64,000 bases of DNA from Neomesorhizobium albiziae. GTDB lineage: Bacteria > Pseudomonadota > Alphaproteobacteria > Rhizobiales > Rhizobiaceae. Shown one piece after another: positions 25,866-35,977 of this stretch (within the stretch, counting starts at the first letter, position 1; the number at the start of each line of letters is the position of its first letter). The stretch covers positions 1-64,000 of the forward strand of contig NZ_FOSL01000019.1 in assembly GCF_900114255.1 (NCBI RefSeq). Direction: 5' to 3'. A program made the translations under genes and the position numbers. Below the pieces are notes generated by a model. The model searched no databases and was not told where the DNA came from. It was given only the letters and a program-made list of their open reading frames with translations.

Positions 25866-26588
25866 ATGACGGCAACCCCAATCTACCGGCGCGTATTGTT
25901 GAAAGCTTCCGGTGAGGCCCTGATGGGCGAGCAGGGGTTCGGCATTGACGTTTCCGTCGTCGACCGCATCGCCGGCGATATCGCCGAAGCGCGGGCGCTG
26001 GGCGTCGAGGTCGGGGTCGTCATCGGCGGCGGCAACATTTTTCGTGGCGTCGCCGTGGCCTCGAAGGGTGGCGACCGGGTCACCGGCGATCACATGGGCA
26101 TGCTGGCGACCGTCATCAATTCGCTGGCGCTCAGGACATCGCTGGTCAAGATGGGCGTCGATGCGGTGGTGCTTTCGGCCATAGCCATGCCGGAAATCTG
26201 CGAGAGTTTTTCACAGCGCCAGGCGACCGCCTACATGGATGCGGGGAAGGTCGTGATCTTCGCCGGCGGCACCGGCAATCCGTTCTTCACCACCGATTCG
26301 GCTGCGGCGCTGCGGGCCGCCGAAATCGGCGCCAATGCTCTGTTCAAGGGCACCCAGGTCGATGGCGTCTATTCGGAAGATCCGAAGAAGAACCGCAATG
26401 CGACGCGCTACGACCGCATCAGCCACGAGGACGTGTTGAAGCGCGGCCTGTCCATCATGGACACTGCGGCAATTGCGCTTGCGCGCGAAAATCACATCCC
26501 CATAATCGTCTATTCGATCCACGAAAAAGGCGGTTTCGGCGACATTTTGAAGGGCAAGGGCCACTGCACCGTCGTCGCGGATAGCTGA
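25866..26588 (+). CDS. pyrH: UMP kinase
   Basis: Phosphorylates UMP to UDP in pyrimidine synthesis; the bacterial hexameric amino acid kinase-fold enzyme, normally activated by GTP and inhibited by UTP. The 240-residue product has [13 protein letters not shown] (phosphate-binding Lys), the GGGNIFRG loop and the [20 protein letters not shown] segment. GAGGACACG precedes the ATG. It lies between tsf and frr, the standard order. Confidence 0.97.
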   Translation: MTATPIYRRVLLKASGEALMGEQGFGIDVSVVDRIAGDIAEARALGVEVGVVIGGGNIFRGVAVASKGGDRVTGDHMGMLATVINSLALRTSLVKMGVDAVVLSAIAMPEICESFSQRQATAYMDAGKVVIFAGGTGNPFFTTDSAAALRAAEIGANALFKGTQVDGVYSEDPKKNRNATRYDRISHEDVLKRGLSIMDTAAIALARENHIPIIVYSIHEKGGFGDILKGKGHCTVVADS

Positions 26589-26635
26589 GGCGCGCGGTAC
26601 GGGCAGCACGAGAAGAACTGACAAGGAGACAAGCG

Positions 26636-27196
26636 ATGACGAACGGCGTTGATTTCAAGGATCTGCAGAGGCGCATGGACGGCGCCATCAACGCTTTCAA
26701 GCACGACCTCGCGTCGCTCCGCACCGGCCGCGCCTCGAGCAACCTGCTCGATCCGATCCAGGTGCCGGCCTACGGCAGCACGATGCCGATCAACCAGGTC
26801 GCGACCGTGTCGGTGCCGGAGCCGCGCATGATCTCGGTGTCGGTGTGGGACAAGTCGATGGTCGGCGCCGTCGACCGCGCCATCCGCGAAGCCAATCTCG
26901 GCTTCAATCCGATCATGGACGGCACAACGTTGCGCATTCCATTGCCCGAACTCAACGAGCAGCGGCGCAAGGAGCTGGTCAAGATCGCGCACAACTATAC
27001 CGAAAACGCCAAGGTGGCTGCCCGCCATGTGCGCCGCGATGGCATGGACAGCCTGAAGAAGGCTGAAAAGGACAATGTCATCAGCGAGGATGACCACAAG
27101 GTCCAGTCGGATCGCGTACAAAAAATGACCGACGAGACGATTTCGATCATCGACAGCTTGCTTACGGAAAAGGAAGCCGAGATCATGCAGGTTTGA
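26636..27196 (+). CDS. frr: Ribosome recycling factor
   Basis: With EF-G, splits post-termination ribosomes. The 186-residue product has the standard length and motifs: [18 protein letters not shown] near residue 23, [12 protein letters not shown], and the C-terminal coiled helix bundle with [28 protein letters not shown] supplies a strong ribosome binding site. uppS starts 31 bases after the stop. Confidence 0.97.
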   Translation: MTNGVDFKDLQRRMDGAINAFKHDLASLRTGRASSNLLDPIQVPAYGSTMPINQVATVSVPEPRMISVSVWDKSMVGAVDRAIREANLGFNPIMDGTTLRIPLPELNEQRRKELVKIAHNYTENAKVAARHVRRDGMDSLKKAEKDNVISEDDHKVQSDRVQKMTDETISIIDSLLTEKEAEIMQV

Positions 27197-27227
27197 CGCG
27201 GGCCGCCGGGGGCTCGGGAGCCATTCG

Positions 27228-27947
27228 ATGACAACGCCTGCGCATGTCGCGATCATCATGGACGGCAATGGCCGCTGGGCCAAGGCGCGCGGCCTGCCGC
27301 GCGTCGCCGGGCACCGCGCCGGCGTCGAGGCGCTGCGGCAGACCGTGCGGGCCGCCGGCGAGTTGGGGGTATCCTGGCTGACCGTATATGCGTTCTCCAG
27401 TGAAAACTGGTCGCGGCCCAAATCGGAAGTCAGCGACCTCATGGGTCTGCTCAAGCTTTTCATCCGGCGTGATCTTGCCGAATTGCATCAAAGCGGCGTC
27501 AGGGTCCGTATCATCGGCGACCGCAGCGGCCTCGAAGGCGACATAAAGGCGCTGCTTGAGGAAGCCGAAACGCTGACGCGCGGCAACTCCGCGCTCAACC
27601 TGGTGATCGCTTTCAACTACGGCTCGCGCGACGAGATTGTCCGGGCGGCGCGCAAGATCGCCGCTGCCGCTGCTGCTGGCGACGTCACGCCCGAAGCCAT
27701 CACCGCCGAATCATTCGCGGCATTGCTCGACACGGCGGAAATTCCCGATCCCGACCTGGTCATCCGCACCAGCGGCGAGATACGGCTGTCGAATTTCCTG
27801 CTCTGGCAAGCCGCCTACAGCGAATTCGTCTTTCTGCCGTGCTTCTGGCCGGATTTCGGCCGCGCGCATCTTGCCGAGGCGCTGCAGGCCTTTGCCGCGC
27901 GCGAGCGCCGTTTCGGCGGTGTCATCGCGCACGGCGCCGCGTCATGA
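27228..27947 (+). CDS. uppS: Undecaprenyl pyrophosphate synthase
   Basis: Cis-prenyltransferase that extends farnesyl diphosphate to the C55 carrier needed for peptidoglycan and O-antigen. The 239-residue protein opens [14 protein letters not shown]; Asp12 is the catalytic magnesium ligand. [20 protein letters not shown] and the C-terminal [20 protein letters not shown] signature (with the Arg and Ser that bind isopentenyl diphosphate) are intact. Its stop overlaps the cdsA start (ATGA), so the two are translationally coupled. Confidence 0.97.
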   Translation: MTTPAHVAIIMDGNGRWAKARGLPRVAGHRAGVEALRQTVRAAGELGVSWLTVYAFSSENWSRPKSEVSDLMGLLKLFIRRDLAELHQSGVRVRIIGDRSGLEGDIKALLEEAETLTRGNSALNLVIAFNYGSRDEIVRAARKIAAAAAAGDVTPEAITAESFAALLDTAEIPDPDLVIRTSGEIRLSNFLLWQAAYSEFVFLPCFWPDFGRAHLAEALQAFAARERRFGGVIAHGAAS

Positions 27948-28813
27948 CTGGCAGCGCCGAAGTGCCGCCTGGCAAGGCGGGCAGCGGACAATCCAGGCAA
28001 ATGAGCAATCTTCAGCTGCGTGTCGTTTCGGCGGTGGTCCTGGCAGCCATCGTGCTCGGTCTCACCTGGGTTGGCGGCTTACCATTCAGGCTTCTCGCGG
28101 CGGCTATGGCATGCGTCATCTTCTATGAATGGACGCGCATGTCGCGGACGCGAGCTGCGGCAAGCCTCGGATTTCTCCCGGAGGCCTTGATGCTTGTCTG
28201 CGCGGGCGCCGTCGTCGGGGGCGCTCCAGCCTGGGCGCTTATGCTGTTGATCGCGGTTGCGGTGGCAATCCTGCTGTTTGCCGCTCAGATGCGCGGCGCA
28301 GGACAATGGGAGCCCGCCGGCCTCGCTTACGCCGCTCTTTCCGGCATTTCGCTTGCGCTGCTGCGGGACGACGACAGCGGCGGGTTCTGGGCGATCCTGT
28401 TCCTCTTCGCCGTCGTCTGGGCAACTGATATCTTGGCCTATTTCGTCGGCCGGGCTTTCGGTGGGCCAAAGCTGGCGCCGTCGATTTCGCCTGGCAAGAC
28501 CTGGAGCGGCGCTCTCGGCGGAGCGCTGGGCGGCGTCATCGCCGGGGTCATTCTGGTTGTTTTTGCCGGCGGTAGCGTCTCGGTTGGCCTGATTCTCATC
28601 GCCTTGTTGCTGTCGGCCGTCTCGCAGGCCGGCGATCTCTTCGAATCATGGGTGAAGCGGCGCAACGGCGTAAAGGACTCCGGAAACCTGATTCCGGGTC
28701 ATGGTGGCGTCATGGATCGCGTCGATGGACTTGTCGCGGCGGCTTTTGCCCTGTACCTGATTGGCTGGGCTTTTGGCGGGGATCACCCAGCAGGTGTGCT
28801 GTTTTCCGTCTGA
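27944..28813 (+). CDS. cdsA: Phosphatidate cytidylyltransferase
   Basis: Inner-membrane enzyme that makes CDP-diacylglycerol from phosphatidic acid and CTP, the branch point for all phospholipids including the substrate of Pcs encoded at 41.4 kb. The 289-residue product has a short hydrophilic N-terminus, about seven helices and the CDS signature near the C-terminus ([20 protein letters not shown] followed by GVMDRVD). It overlaps uppS by 4 bases. Confidence 0.95.
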   Translation: MTGSAEVPPGKAGSGQSRQMSNLQLRVVSAVVLAAIVLGLTWVGGLPFRLLAAAMACVIFYEWTRMSRTRAAASLGFLPEALMLVCAGAVVGGAPAWALMLLIAVAVAILLFAAQMRGAGQWEPAGLAYAALSGISLALLRDDDSGGFWAILFLFAVVWATDILAYFVGRAFGGPKLAPSISPGKTWSGALGGALGGVIAGVILVVFAGGSVSVGLILIALLLSAVSQAGDLFESWVKRRNGVKDSGNLIPGHGGVMDRVDGLVAAAFALYLIGWAFGGDHPAGVLFSV

Positions 28814-28933
28814 CAGGTAATAAAACCACAATGACCGCGGTGTTATCCCATCGACACGGGTGCGCCATGGATTTGCCGGCATTGGCGCGGGTAGTATCTG
28901 CGCTTGCTTCCGGGCTTTGACTGAGGACGTATC

Positions 28934-30073
28934 TTGACGGATTTTCTCGCTTCGATCGTTGGTTCGGAAAGCCTTCTGGTCGGCACCGTCATCCCGTTTC
29001 TTTTCGTGCTTACCGTCGTCGTCTTCGTCCACGAAATGGGCCACTACCTCGTCGGGCGCTGGTGCGGCATCGGCGTCAACGCGTTTTCCATAGGATTCGG
29101 ACCCGAGCTTGTCGGATTTACCGACCGGCGCGGTACACGCTGGAAGCTCTGCGCCATCCCTCTGGGCGGTTACGTCAAATTCGTCGGAGACATGAACGCG
29201 ACGAGCACGCCCGACGCCGAGGAGATCGACAAGCTTTCGCCGGCCGAGCGCCGCATCGCATTCCACACCCAGCCGGTCTGGAAGCGGGCGCTGACCGTGG
29301 TGGCCGGGCCAATGTTCAATTTCCTGCTGACGATCGCGGTTTTCGCGGTGTTTTTCTCGGTCTACGGCCGCGTGGTCTCCGAACCGATGGTGGCGGAAGT
29401 TCGCGCCGGTACTCCGGCGGCGGCCGCCGGCTTCATGCCCGGCGACCGATTCGTCACCGTGGATGGCCACCAGATTGAAACCTTCGACGATGTCCGGCGC
29501 TTTGTCTCGGGCCGCACCGGCGATCCGCTGGTCTTTGTCATGCTGCGCGACGGCAAGGAGATCGAGCTCAAGGCGACGCCTGAAGTGATGGAGCAGGAGG
29601 ACGCGCTCGGCAACAAGGTCAAGGTCGGCGTCATCGGCGTGGTCAACAGCCAGGAACTCGGCCAGCCCCGGATTATCACCTACAGCGTGCCGGGCGCGCT
29701 CGCCGAAGCAGTGCGCCAGACCGGCCAGAGCCTTGAGCGCATCGGGAATTTCCTGAAGCGGTTCGCAGTCGGTCGCGAGGACAAATGCCAGCTCGGCGGG
29801 CCGATCAAGATTGCCAAGATGTCAGGGCAGGCGGCCAATCTCGGCTTCGAGATGCTGGTGCAGCTCGTGGCCGGGCTTTCGCTGGGGATCGGATTTCTCA
29901 ACCTTCTTCCCATTCCCCCGCTTGACGGCGGCCATCTTGTTTTTTACGCCGTCGAGGCTGCTATCGGGCGTCCGGTATCCGAGCGGGCGATGGAGATGGT
30001 CTATCGCGTGGGGTTTTTGATGGTACTCGGCTTCATGGGATTCGTTTTCTGGAACGATCTCTTTGGATGTTGA
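28934..30073 (+). CDS. rseP: Site-2 membrane metalloprotease RseP/MmpA
   Basis: Intramembrane zinc protease that cuts membrane-bound anti-sigma factors or signal peptides. The 379-residue protein has the zinc motif HEMGH at residues 33-37 in the first helix, a single PDZ domain (about 125-200), and the third zinc ligand in PPLDGGH (Asp331). E. coli RseP has two PDZ domains; one is common in alphaproteobacteria. TTG at 28934 is the start, with GAGGA 6 bases before it. The dxr gene that often stands between cdsA and rseP is missing; the 120-base gap holds no recognisable remnant. Confidence 0.95.
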   Translation: MTDFLASIVGSESLLVGTVIPFLFVLTVVVFVHEMGHYLVGRWCGIGVNAFSIGFGPELVGFTDRRGTRWKLCAIPLGGYVKFVGDMNATSTPDAEEIDKLSPAERRIAFHTQPVWKRALTVVAGPMFNFLLTIAVFAVFFSVYGRVVSEPMVAEVRAGTPAAAAGFMPGDRFVTVDGHQIETFDDVRRFVSGRTGDPLVFVMLRDGKEIELKATPEVMEQEDALGNKVKVGVIGVVNSQELGQPRIITYSVPGALAEAVRQTGQSLERIGNFLKRFAVGREDKCQLGGPIKIAKMSGQAANLGFEMLVQLVAGLSLGIGFLNLLPIPPLDGGHLVFYAVEAAIGRPVSERAMEMVYRVGFLMVLGFMGFVFWNDLFGC

Positions 30074-30194
30074 ATTTATGAAAGAAATGGGCTTCGGGAT
30101 GACCCGGATTGAGACTGCGTTTACCATCACGGCGGATATGCGTGACCCGAATGTCACGCTTCGGGCTTTAGTAAATACAAATTAACCAGAAGCC

Positions 30195-30222
30195 TTGCGT
30201 GTAAGGAAAATCTGGCTAATAC
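30195..30222 (+). promoter_or_regulatory. Possible bamA promoter
   Basis: TTGCGT (30195-30200) and TAATAC (30217-30222) are 16 bases apart in the 220-base rseP-bamA gap, about 70 bases before the bamA start. They resemble a housekeeping promoter. The gap also has a GCTTCGGG-type inverted pair but no terminator. Read by eye only. Confidence 0.35.
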
Positions 30223-30293
30223 GGTATGCTTCTGGTACCGCGACGTCCGGATTTCTCGCCGTGGGGACTACGAGAAAAGGCTTTGAGAACTCA

Positions 30294-32684
30294 ATGAAGG
30301 CAGCTTCCAGTTTTATGAGCGCCGCTTCGGCGGTGGCTTTATCCGCAGCGCTGGTCGTTCCCGGCGCGGTTGCGGTGCAATTTGTTTCGGTTTCTGTCGC
30401 TCAGGCCGCCGTAGTTAGCAGCATTGAGGTGCGGGGTAACAAACGCGTCGACGCGGAGACCATCCGCAGCTATCTCGGCATTACGCCGGGCAAGTCTTTT
30501 TCGAATGCCGACATTGACGAGGCGGTGAAGCGGCTGTTCGGCACCGGCATGTTCTCGGATGTCCGCATCAACCAGTCCGGCTCGACCCTGGTGGTTCAGG
30601 TCGAGGAACATTCGATCGTCAACCAGGTGCTCTTCCAGGGCAACAAGAAGATCAAGGACGCCCAGCTGGCGCAGACTGTTCAGCTGAAGCCGCGCGCCGC
30701 GTTCTCGAATTCGGCGATGGAAGCCGATGCCGACGCGATCCGCCAGGCCTACAGCCGGATCGGCCGCGATGACGCCGTCGTCAACACGCAGGTCATGGAT
30801 CTCGGCGAAGGCCGGGTCAACGTGGTCTACGAGATCACTGAAGGCGGCCGCACCAAGATCGCCCGCATCGATTTCAACGGCAACAACGCATTCTCCGATC
30901 GCCGCCTGGCCGATATCATCTCGACCAAGCGTTCGACGATTCTCTCCTTCCTGCTGCGCGACGACGTCTATGACGAAAATCGCCTGCGCGCCGACGAGGA
31001 GGCGCTGCGTCGCTTCTACTTCAATCGAGGCTATGCCGATTTCCAGGTGATCTCGGCAACCGGCGAACTCAACGAATCGACGAATGAATACGTCGTCTCG
31101 ATCACCGTTGACGAAGGCGAGCGTTATACGTTTGGCGACGTTTCCGTCGAAAGCACCATTGAGGGCGTCGATGGCGAATCGCTCCGTTCGCTGGTGCAGA
31201 CCAACTCTGGCGCCGTCTACAGCGCCAAAGAGGTGGAAGACACCATCATCGCGCTTACCGAGCACGTGGCCGGCCTCGGCTATGCCTTCGCTCAGGTGAC
31301 GCCGCGCGGCGACCGCAATTTCGAAAACCGCACCATCTCGGTCACCTATACGATCGACCAGGGTCCGCGCACCTATGTCGAGCGCATCGAAATCCGCGGC
31401 AATGCGCGCACGCGTGATTATGTCGTGCGCCGCGAGTTCGACGTCAGCGAAGGCGACGCCTTCAACCAGGTTCTGATCCAGCGCGCGAAGAAGCGGCTGG
31501 AAAGGCTTGGATACTTTGAGACCGTCGAGATTTCGACGGCTCCCGGCTCTGAGCCGGACCAGGTCATTCTGGTGGTCGACCTCGTGGAGAAGTCCACGGG
31601 TGAATTCTCCATCGGCGCCGGCTATTCGACCGGTGGCGACACGGCCGGTCCGTCGATCGAAGGTTCGATCACCGAGAAGAACTTCCTCGGCCGCGGCCAG
31701 TACATCAGGCTCTCGGCCGGTGGTGGCGAGAATTCACGCGATTTCATGCTGTCGTTCACCGAGCCCTATTTCCTCGGTCGCCGCATTGCTGCCGGCTTCG
31801 ACATCTTCCGGCAGACGCGGCGTTACAACAACTACGAGAGCGAAACGAACGGCGCGACCGTGCGCTTCGGTTTGCCCATCACGGAAACCCTGTCGACGCA
31901 GATCGCCTACAACTACTCGGAAGAAAAGTACGAGTTCCGCGACAGCTGTCTTGATGATGGCGGCACGCCGCAGGTTCCAAGCTGTAACGTCTCGCAGGCC
32001 ATCATCGATGGCGTGGCCAACAGCCCTTGGACGAAGTCGTCGGTGAGCGGCACGCTGCTCTACAACACCATTGACGATATGAAAAACCCGCACGCGGGCC
32101 TCTACGCGACGTTCACGACTGAGTTTGCCGGCCTGGGCGGCGATGCGGAATATCTGAAGCTGACTGGCCGTGGAACGTATTATTACACGCTCTCCGAAGA
32201 GATGAACCTTGTGAGTCTTCTCACCGCAGGTGCCGGCCATATTTCGCCTACAGGCGGCAGCGATCTGCGTGTGTTCGACTACTTCAAGAGCAGCGATCGC
32301 ATAATCCGCGGTTTCGAGTACAACGGCATCGGACCTGCTGCCGCGCTGTCGAACGGCGATTTCGATCACCTCGGCGGCAGCACCTACTTCAGCGCTTCAG
32401 CCGAAGTGCAGTTCCCGGTTCCGGTCATCCCCGAGAGCTTTGGCCTGAAGGGAGCGCTCTTTGCCGACGCCGCCACGCTCTATGGCAACGATGTTCGCAA
32501 CTCGACGGACGGCCAGCTTTCCGCGACTGCATCGCGTGATCTGGAATGGCGTGCATCCGTGGGTGCCGGCCTTATCTGGGCGTCGCCGTTCGGTCCGTTG
32601 CGCGTCGATTACGCTGTGCCAATCAAGAAAGAGGACAGCGACGAAGAGCAGAATTTCAATTTCGGCATCTCGACCCGCTTCTAG
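30294..32684 (+). CDS. bamA: Outer membrane protein assembly factor BamA
   Basis: Central subunit of the BAM complex that folds beta-barrels into the outer membrane. The 796-residue product has a signal peptide (residues 1-38, ending VAQA), five POTRA domains (about 40-370, beginning VVSSIEVRGNKRVDAETI), and a C-terminal 16-strand barrel ending NFNFGISTRF with the terminal aromatic. The conserved loop-6 motif appears as IRGFEYNGIGP. ATG at 30294 gives a good signal peptide; the longer frame from 30195 does not. Confidence 0.96.
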   Translation: MKAASSFMSAASAVALSAALVVPGAVAVQFVSVSVAQAAVVSSIEVRGNKRVDAETIRSYLGITPGKSFSNADIDEAVKRLFGTGMFSDVRINQSGSTLVVQVEEHSIVNQVLFQGNKKIKDAQLAQTVQLKPRAAFSNSAMEADADAIRQAYSRIGRDDAVVNTQVMDLGEGRVNVVYEITEGGRTKIARIDFNGNNAFSDRRLADIISTKRSTILSFLLRDDVYDENRLRADEEALRRFYFNRGYADFQVISATGELNESTNEYVVSITVDEGERYTFGDVSVESTIEGVDGESLRSLVQTNSGAVYSAKEVEDTIIALTEHVAGLGYAFAQVTPRGDRNFENRTISVTYTIDQGPRTYVERIEIRGNARTRDYVVRREFDVSEGDAFNQVLIQRAKKRLERLGYFETVEISTAPGSEPDQVILVVDLVEKSTGEFSIGAGYSTGGDTAGPSIEGSITEKNFLGRGQYIRLSAGGGENSRDFMLSFTEPYFLGRRIAAGFDIFRQTRRYNNYESETNGATVRFGLPITETLSTQIAYNYSEEKYEFRDSCLDDGGTPQVPSCNVSQAIIDGVANSPWTKSSVSGTLLYNTIDDMKNPHAGLYATFTTEFAGLGGDAEYLKLTGRGTYYYTLSEEMNLVSLLTAGAGHISPTGGSDLRVFDYFKSSDRIIRGFEYNGIGPAAALSNGDFDHLGGSTYFSASAEVQFPVPVIPESFGLKGALFADAATLYGNDVRNSTDGQLSATASRDLEWRASVGAGLIWASPFGPLRVDYAVPIKKEDSDEEQNFNFGISTRF

Positions 32685-32699
32685 GCGGTCGAGGCTGTG

Positions 32700-32724
32700 C
32701 TTCCGGGCCGTTCTGGCCCGGAAG
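32700..32724 (+). other. Hairpin between bamA and lpxD
   Basis: CTTCCGGGCC pairs perfectly with GGCCCGGAAG around GTTCT. The following AAAAGG provides the lpxD ribosome binding site rather than a U-tract, so this looks like a message-processing or attenuating stem inside the operon. Confidence 0.55.
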
Positions 32725-32735
32725 AAAAGGCTCAT

Positions 32736-33788
32736 ATGACAGATCCGGTCTTTTTTGCGCCGTCACGCCGGTATTCCACCGCTGAGATAGCCACCCTGAC
32801 CGGTGCCGAATTGCTTGATCCCGCTCAGGCGGACGTGATCGTCACCGATATTGCATCCGTCACCGTTGGTGGCGAGGGAATGCTTGTGTACGTCGACGGC
32901 AAGCGAAATGCCGGACTGCTCGAGGGCCGGGTCGCCGCGGCGATTCTCTGCACCGCCGATGTCGTAAAGTCGGTGCCGCCCGGCATCGCGATCCTCGTTA
33001 CGCCCAAACCGCAATTGGCTTTTGCCCAGATCGGCCGGCTTCTGCATCCAAATGCAGCCATTCCACGGTCCCTGACCGGTGAAACCGGCGTGTCGGAGAG
33101 GGCGCACGTTTCCAAGGATGCACGGATCGAACCCGGCGCCATCATCGAGGCCGGCGCCGCCGTCGGACCGGGAGCTTCTGTCGGGCGGGGTACCATCATA
33201 GCCCCCAACGCCGTCATCGGCGCTGGGGCGCAGGTCGGCCGCGACTGTTTCATCGGCCCGGGGGCAAACATCCAGTATGCCCTGGTTGGCAACCGGGTGA
33301 TCGTTCACGGCGGCGCGCAGGTCGGTCAGGACGGTTTCGGCTTCGTCGGGGGAGCGCGCGGTCCCGAGCGCATCCCGCAGATCGGCCGCGTCATCATCCA
33401 GGACGACGTCGAGATCGGCGCCAATACCACTGTCGACCGCGGCGCCATGGCCGACACCATCATCGGCGAAGGCACCAAGATCGACAATCTGGTGCAGATT
33501 GCACACAATGTACGTATCGGGCGTGGATGCGTTATCGCTGGTCATTGCGGTCTCTCGGGGTCGGTGACCCTCGGCGACTTCGTGATGCTGGGCGGACGCG
33601 TCGGTATCGCAGATCATATTTCGATCGGATCGTTCGCGCAGATTGCGGCTTCATCCGGGTTGATGCATGACGTTCCGCAAGGCGAACGCTGGGCTGGGTC
33701 CCCGGCGCGCCCCATGCGTGATTTTTTCCGTGAAGTTGCCGCCATCCGCGGCCTGACCAAACCCAGGAAGGGCGACGATAATGGCTGA
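32736..33788 (+). CDS. lpxD: UDP-3-O-acylglucosamine N-acyltransferase
   Basis: Third step of lipid A synthesis: adds a hydroxyacyl chain from ACP to UDP-3-O-acyl-glucosamine. The 350-residue protein has the N-terminal uridine-binding domain (about 1-100) and a long left-handed beta helix of hexapeptide repeats (about 105-310) containing the catalytic His region in [11 protein letters not shown]. The C-terminal helix ends in [12 protein letters not shown] at 32736 follows AAAAGG. It overlaps fabZ by 8 bases. Confidence 0.96.
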   Translation: MTDPVFFAPSRRYSTAEIATLTGAELLDPAQADVIVTDIASVTVGGEGMLVYVDGKRNAGLLEGRVAAAILCTADVVKSVPPGIAILVTPKPQLAFAQIGRLLHPNAAIPRSLTGETGVSERAHVSKDARIEPGAIIEAGAAVGPGASVGRGTIIAPNAVIGAGAQVGRDCFIGPGANIQYALVGNRVIVHGGAQVGQDGFGFVGGARGPERIPQIGRVIIQDDVEIGANTTVDRGAMADTIIGEGTKIDNLVQIAHNVRIGRGCVIAGHCGLSGSVTLGDFVMLGGRVGIADHISIGSFAQIAASSGLMHDVPQGERWAGSPARPMRDFFREVAAIRGLTKPRKGDDNG

Positions 33789-34251
33789 CAATGCCGCAAC
33801 GGTTCTGGAGACGGTTGACATCATGCAGCTGATGAAGCTGCTGCCGCACCGCTATCCCTTTCTGCTTATTGACCGCGTCGTCGAGATCGACGGGGACAAT
33901 TCAGCGGTCGGCATCAAGAACGTGACCGCCAATGAACCGCATTTTCAGGGGCATTTCCCCGAACAGCCGGTGATGCCGGGTGTGCTCATCGTCGAGGCGA
34001 TGGCGCAGACCGCCGGAGCGATCTGCATCAAGACAGCCGGGATGGACAGGCCGTCGCTGGTCTACTTCATGACCATCGACAACGCGAAGTTCCGGCGTCC
34101 GGTCGTGCCCGGCGACCAGCTCAGAATTCACGTCAAGAAACTGAAGCAACGGGGCAATATCTGGAGATTCGCTTGTGAGGCCAAGGTCGATGACGCCAAG
34201 GTCGCGGAAGCCGAAATTTCCGCGATGATGTCCCCCAAGCAGTCCGGCTGA
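33781..34251 (+). CDS. fabZ: 3-hydroxyacyl-ACP dehydratase FabZ
   Basis: Dehydrates beta-hydroxyacyl-ACP in fatty acid elongation, competing with lipid A synthesis for the same substrate. The 156-residue hot-dog-fold protein has [14 protein letters not shown] (20-33) and the active site [15 protein letters not shown] with His58 and Glu72. Its start lies inside the end of lpxD, so the two are translationally coupled, and lpxA follows after 12 bases. Confidence 0.97.
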   Translation: MADNAATVLETVDIMQLMKLLPHRYPFLLIDRVVEIDGDNSAVGIKNVTANEPHFQGHFPEQPVMPGVLIVEAMAQTAGAICIKTAGMDRPSLVYFMTIDNAKFRRPVVPGDQLRIHVKKLKQRGNIWRFACEAKVDDAKVAEAEISAMMSPKQSG

Positions 34252-34263
34252 CCGGCGACGTCG

Positions 34264-35097
34264 ATGCAAGCAGAAACTTTCATTCATCCGATGGCCGTGG
34301 TGGAATCCGGCGCCAGGCTCGGGGCAGGGGTTCGCATCGGACCGTTCTGCCATGTCAGCGCCGACGCGGTCCTGGGCGACAACGTCGAGCTGGTCAGCCA
34401 CGTCTCCGTCTTGGGCGCTACCGACATCGGCGAGGGCTGCAAGGTCTTCCCGCAGGCGGTGCTGGGTGCTGCGCCGCAAAATCTCAAGCATCGCGGCACG
34501 CGCACGACGTTGACGATCGGCAGGAACACCACCATCCGTGAAGGTGTCACGATGCATGTCGGTTCGGACACCAACCATGGCGCGACGAGCGTCGGCGAGA
34601 ACGGCTATTTCATGGCCTATTCGCATGTCGCTCACGACTGCATCATCGGCAACAACGTCACGCTTGCAAATGGCGCGATGCTGGCCGGTCACTGCGAGAT
34701 CGGCGACAATGTTGTGATTGGGGGGCTGACGGCCGTCCATCAGTTCGCGCGCATCGGCAACAATGCCTTCCTGTCCGGATGTTCGGCCATTCCCGGAGAC
34801 GTGATTCCGTTTGGCTTCGCGCGTGGCAATCTTGCCAAACTGCGCGGCCTGAATGTCATCGGCATGCGGCGTTCGGGCATGTCGAAATCCGACATCCAGC
34901 TTGTACGCCAGGCCTACCGCACGATCTTCGACCGGTCGCGAACCATGGCCGAAAACCTCGAAATCGCCCGACGCGATTTCGCCGGTTCGCCGGTCGCCAT
35001 GAGCCTGGTCGAATTCCTGTCCAAGCGCGGCACGCGTTATTTCGTGACGCCTCCTCTCGACGATGCTGGCGATGACGGCACCGATGGCGACGACTGA
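34264..35097 (+). CDS. lpxA: UDP-N-acetylglucosamine O-acyltransferase
   Basis: First step of lipid A synthesis. The 277-residue protein is a left-handed beta helix (hexapeptide repeats about 5-190) with the catalytic His in AYSHVAHDCIIGNNVTLANG and the HQFARIG segment. The C-terminal helical domain follows, ending in an unusual acidic Asp/Gly-rich tail. Its 3' end overlaps lpxI. Confidence 0.96.
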   Translation: MQAETFIHPMAVVESGARLGAGVRIGPFCHVSADAVLGDNVELVSHVSVLGATDIGEGCKVFPQAVLGAAPQNLKHRGTRTTLTIGRNTTIREGVTMHVGSDTNHGATSVGENGYFMAYSHVAHDCIIGNNVTLANGAMLAGHCEIGDNVVIGGLTAVHQFARIGNNAFLSGCSAIPGDVIPFGFARGNLAKLRGLNVIGMRRSGMSKSDIQLVRQAYRTIFDRSRTMAENLEIARRDFAGSPVAMSLVEFLSKRGTRYFVTPPLDDAGDDGTDGDD

Positions 35098-35977
35098 GGT
35101 CGGCCGTATCGAGCTCGGACCGACGGATCGCATTGCGCTGATCGCCGGCAGCGGGCAACTGCCGGTTGATGTGGCCGAAGGGCTGGCGAAGGCCGGCAAA
35201 CCGCCTTTCGTGATTGCCGTTGGGGGCCAGGCGGTCGAGCCCGCCGCCTTCCAGCCATATGAGCATGTGACGCTTCCGCTCGAAGCGCTCGGCGATCTGG
35301 TCCCGCTCCTGAAGCGTAACCGCATCACTCATCTGGTGCTTGCGGGTGGCGTGTCAAACCGCCCGAATCTCCGCCGCATCAAATGGAGCCTGTCTCTGCT
35401 CAGGTTCCTGTCCAAGCTCGTCTATATGCTCGCGAAAGGCGACAACGCATTGCTGAGCGCTTTGGTTTCGCATCTTGAGAAAGACGGCTTCAAGGTGGTG
35501 GGCGCGCATGAAATCGTGCCCGACCTTCTGGCGCGGCAGGGCGTCCTTGGCAAAACGCAGCCGTTGGCCGCCGACTGGCGCGACATCGATGCGGCGCTGG
35601 AAGCGGCACTCGCCATCGGTCGGCTCGACATTGGCCAGGCCGCGATCGCGGTGGGTGGCCGGGCAATCGCGCTGGAGGGTGTCGAAGGGACCGACGCGTT
35701 GCTCGAGCGCACGAAGGGCCTTCGAAGCAATGGCCGCATCGCAGGCATCAAGCGTGGCGTTCTGGTCAAGTGCGCCAAGCCCGGGCAGGAGTTGCGAGCC
35801 GATTTGCCGACGATCGGACCCAACACCATTGAACGCGCGCACGCCGCCGGTCTGGCTGGCGTGGCGGTCGAGGCCGAGCGGGCGCTTGTTCTCGAATTCG
35901 GCAAGACCATTGATCTTGCCGACAAGCTCGGTCTCTTTGTGATCGGTCTCGACAAGGTCGCAAACGATGAGCGCTGA
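35084..35977 (+). CDS. lpxI: UDP-2,3-diacylglucosamine pyrophosphatase LpxI
   Basis: Makes lipid X from UDP-2,3-diacylglucosamine; the alphaproteobacterial replacement for LpxH, formerly DUF1009. The protein (about 297 residues) has IALIAGSGQLPVDVAEG near the N-terminus, LVLAGGVSNRPNLR, and the C-terminal AGLAGVAVEAERALVL and DLADKLGLFVIGLDK segments. The start is uncertain: ATGs at 35063, 35072 and 35084 all overlap the lpxA end and none has a clear ribosome binding site. It overlaps lpxB by 11 bases. Confidence 0.93.
   Translation: MATTEVGRIELGPTDRIALIAGSGQLPVDVAEGLAKAGKPPFVIAVGGQAVEPAAFQPYEHVTLPLEALGDLVPLLKRNRITHLVLAGGVSNRPNLRRIKWSLSLLRFLSKLVYMLAKGDNALLSALVSHLEKDGFKVVGAHEIVPDLLARQGVLGKTQPLAADWRDIDAALEAALAIGRLDIGQAAIAVGGRAIALEGVEGTDALLERTKGLRSNGRIAGIKRGVLVKCAKPGQELRADLPTIGPNTIERAHAAGLAGVAVEAERALVLEFGKTIDLADKLGLFVIGLDKVANDER

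Noticed and set aside
28831-28920. 29-codon frame starting MTAVLSHRHG in the cdsA-rseP gap, considered as a dxr remnant or small protein
   Set aside because: No similarity to the Dxr C-terminus, no good ribosome binding site and no neighbouring evidence.
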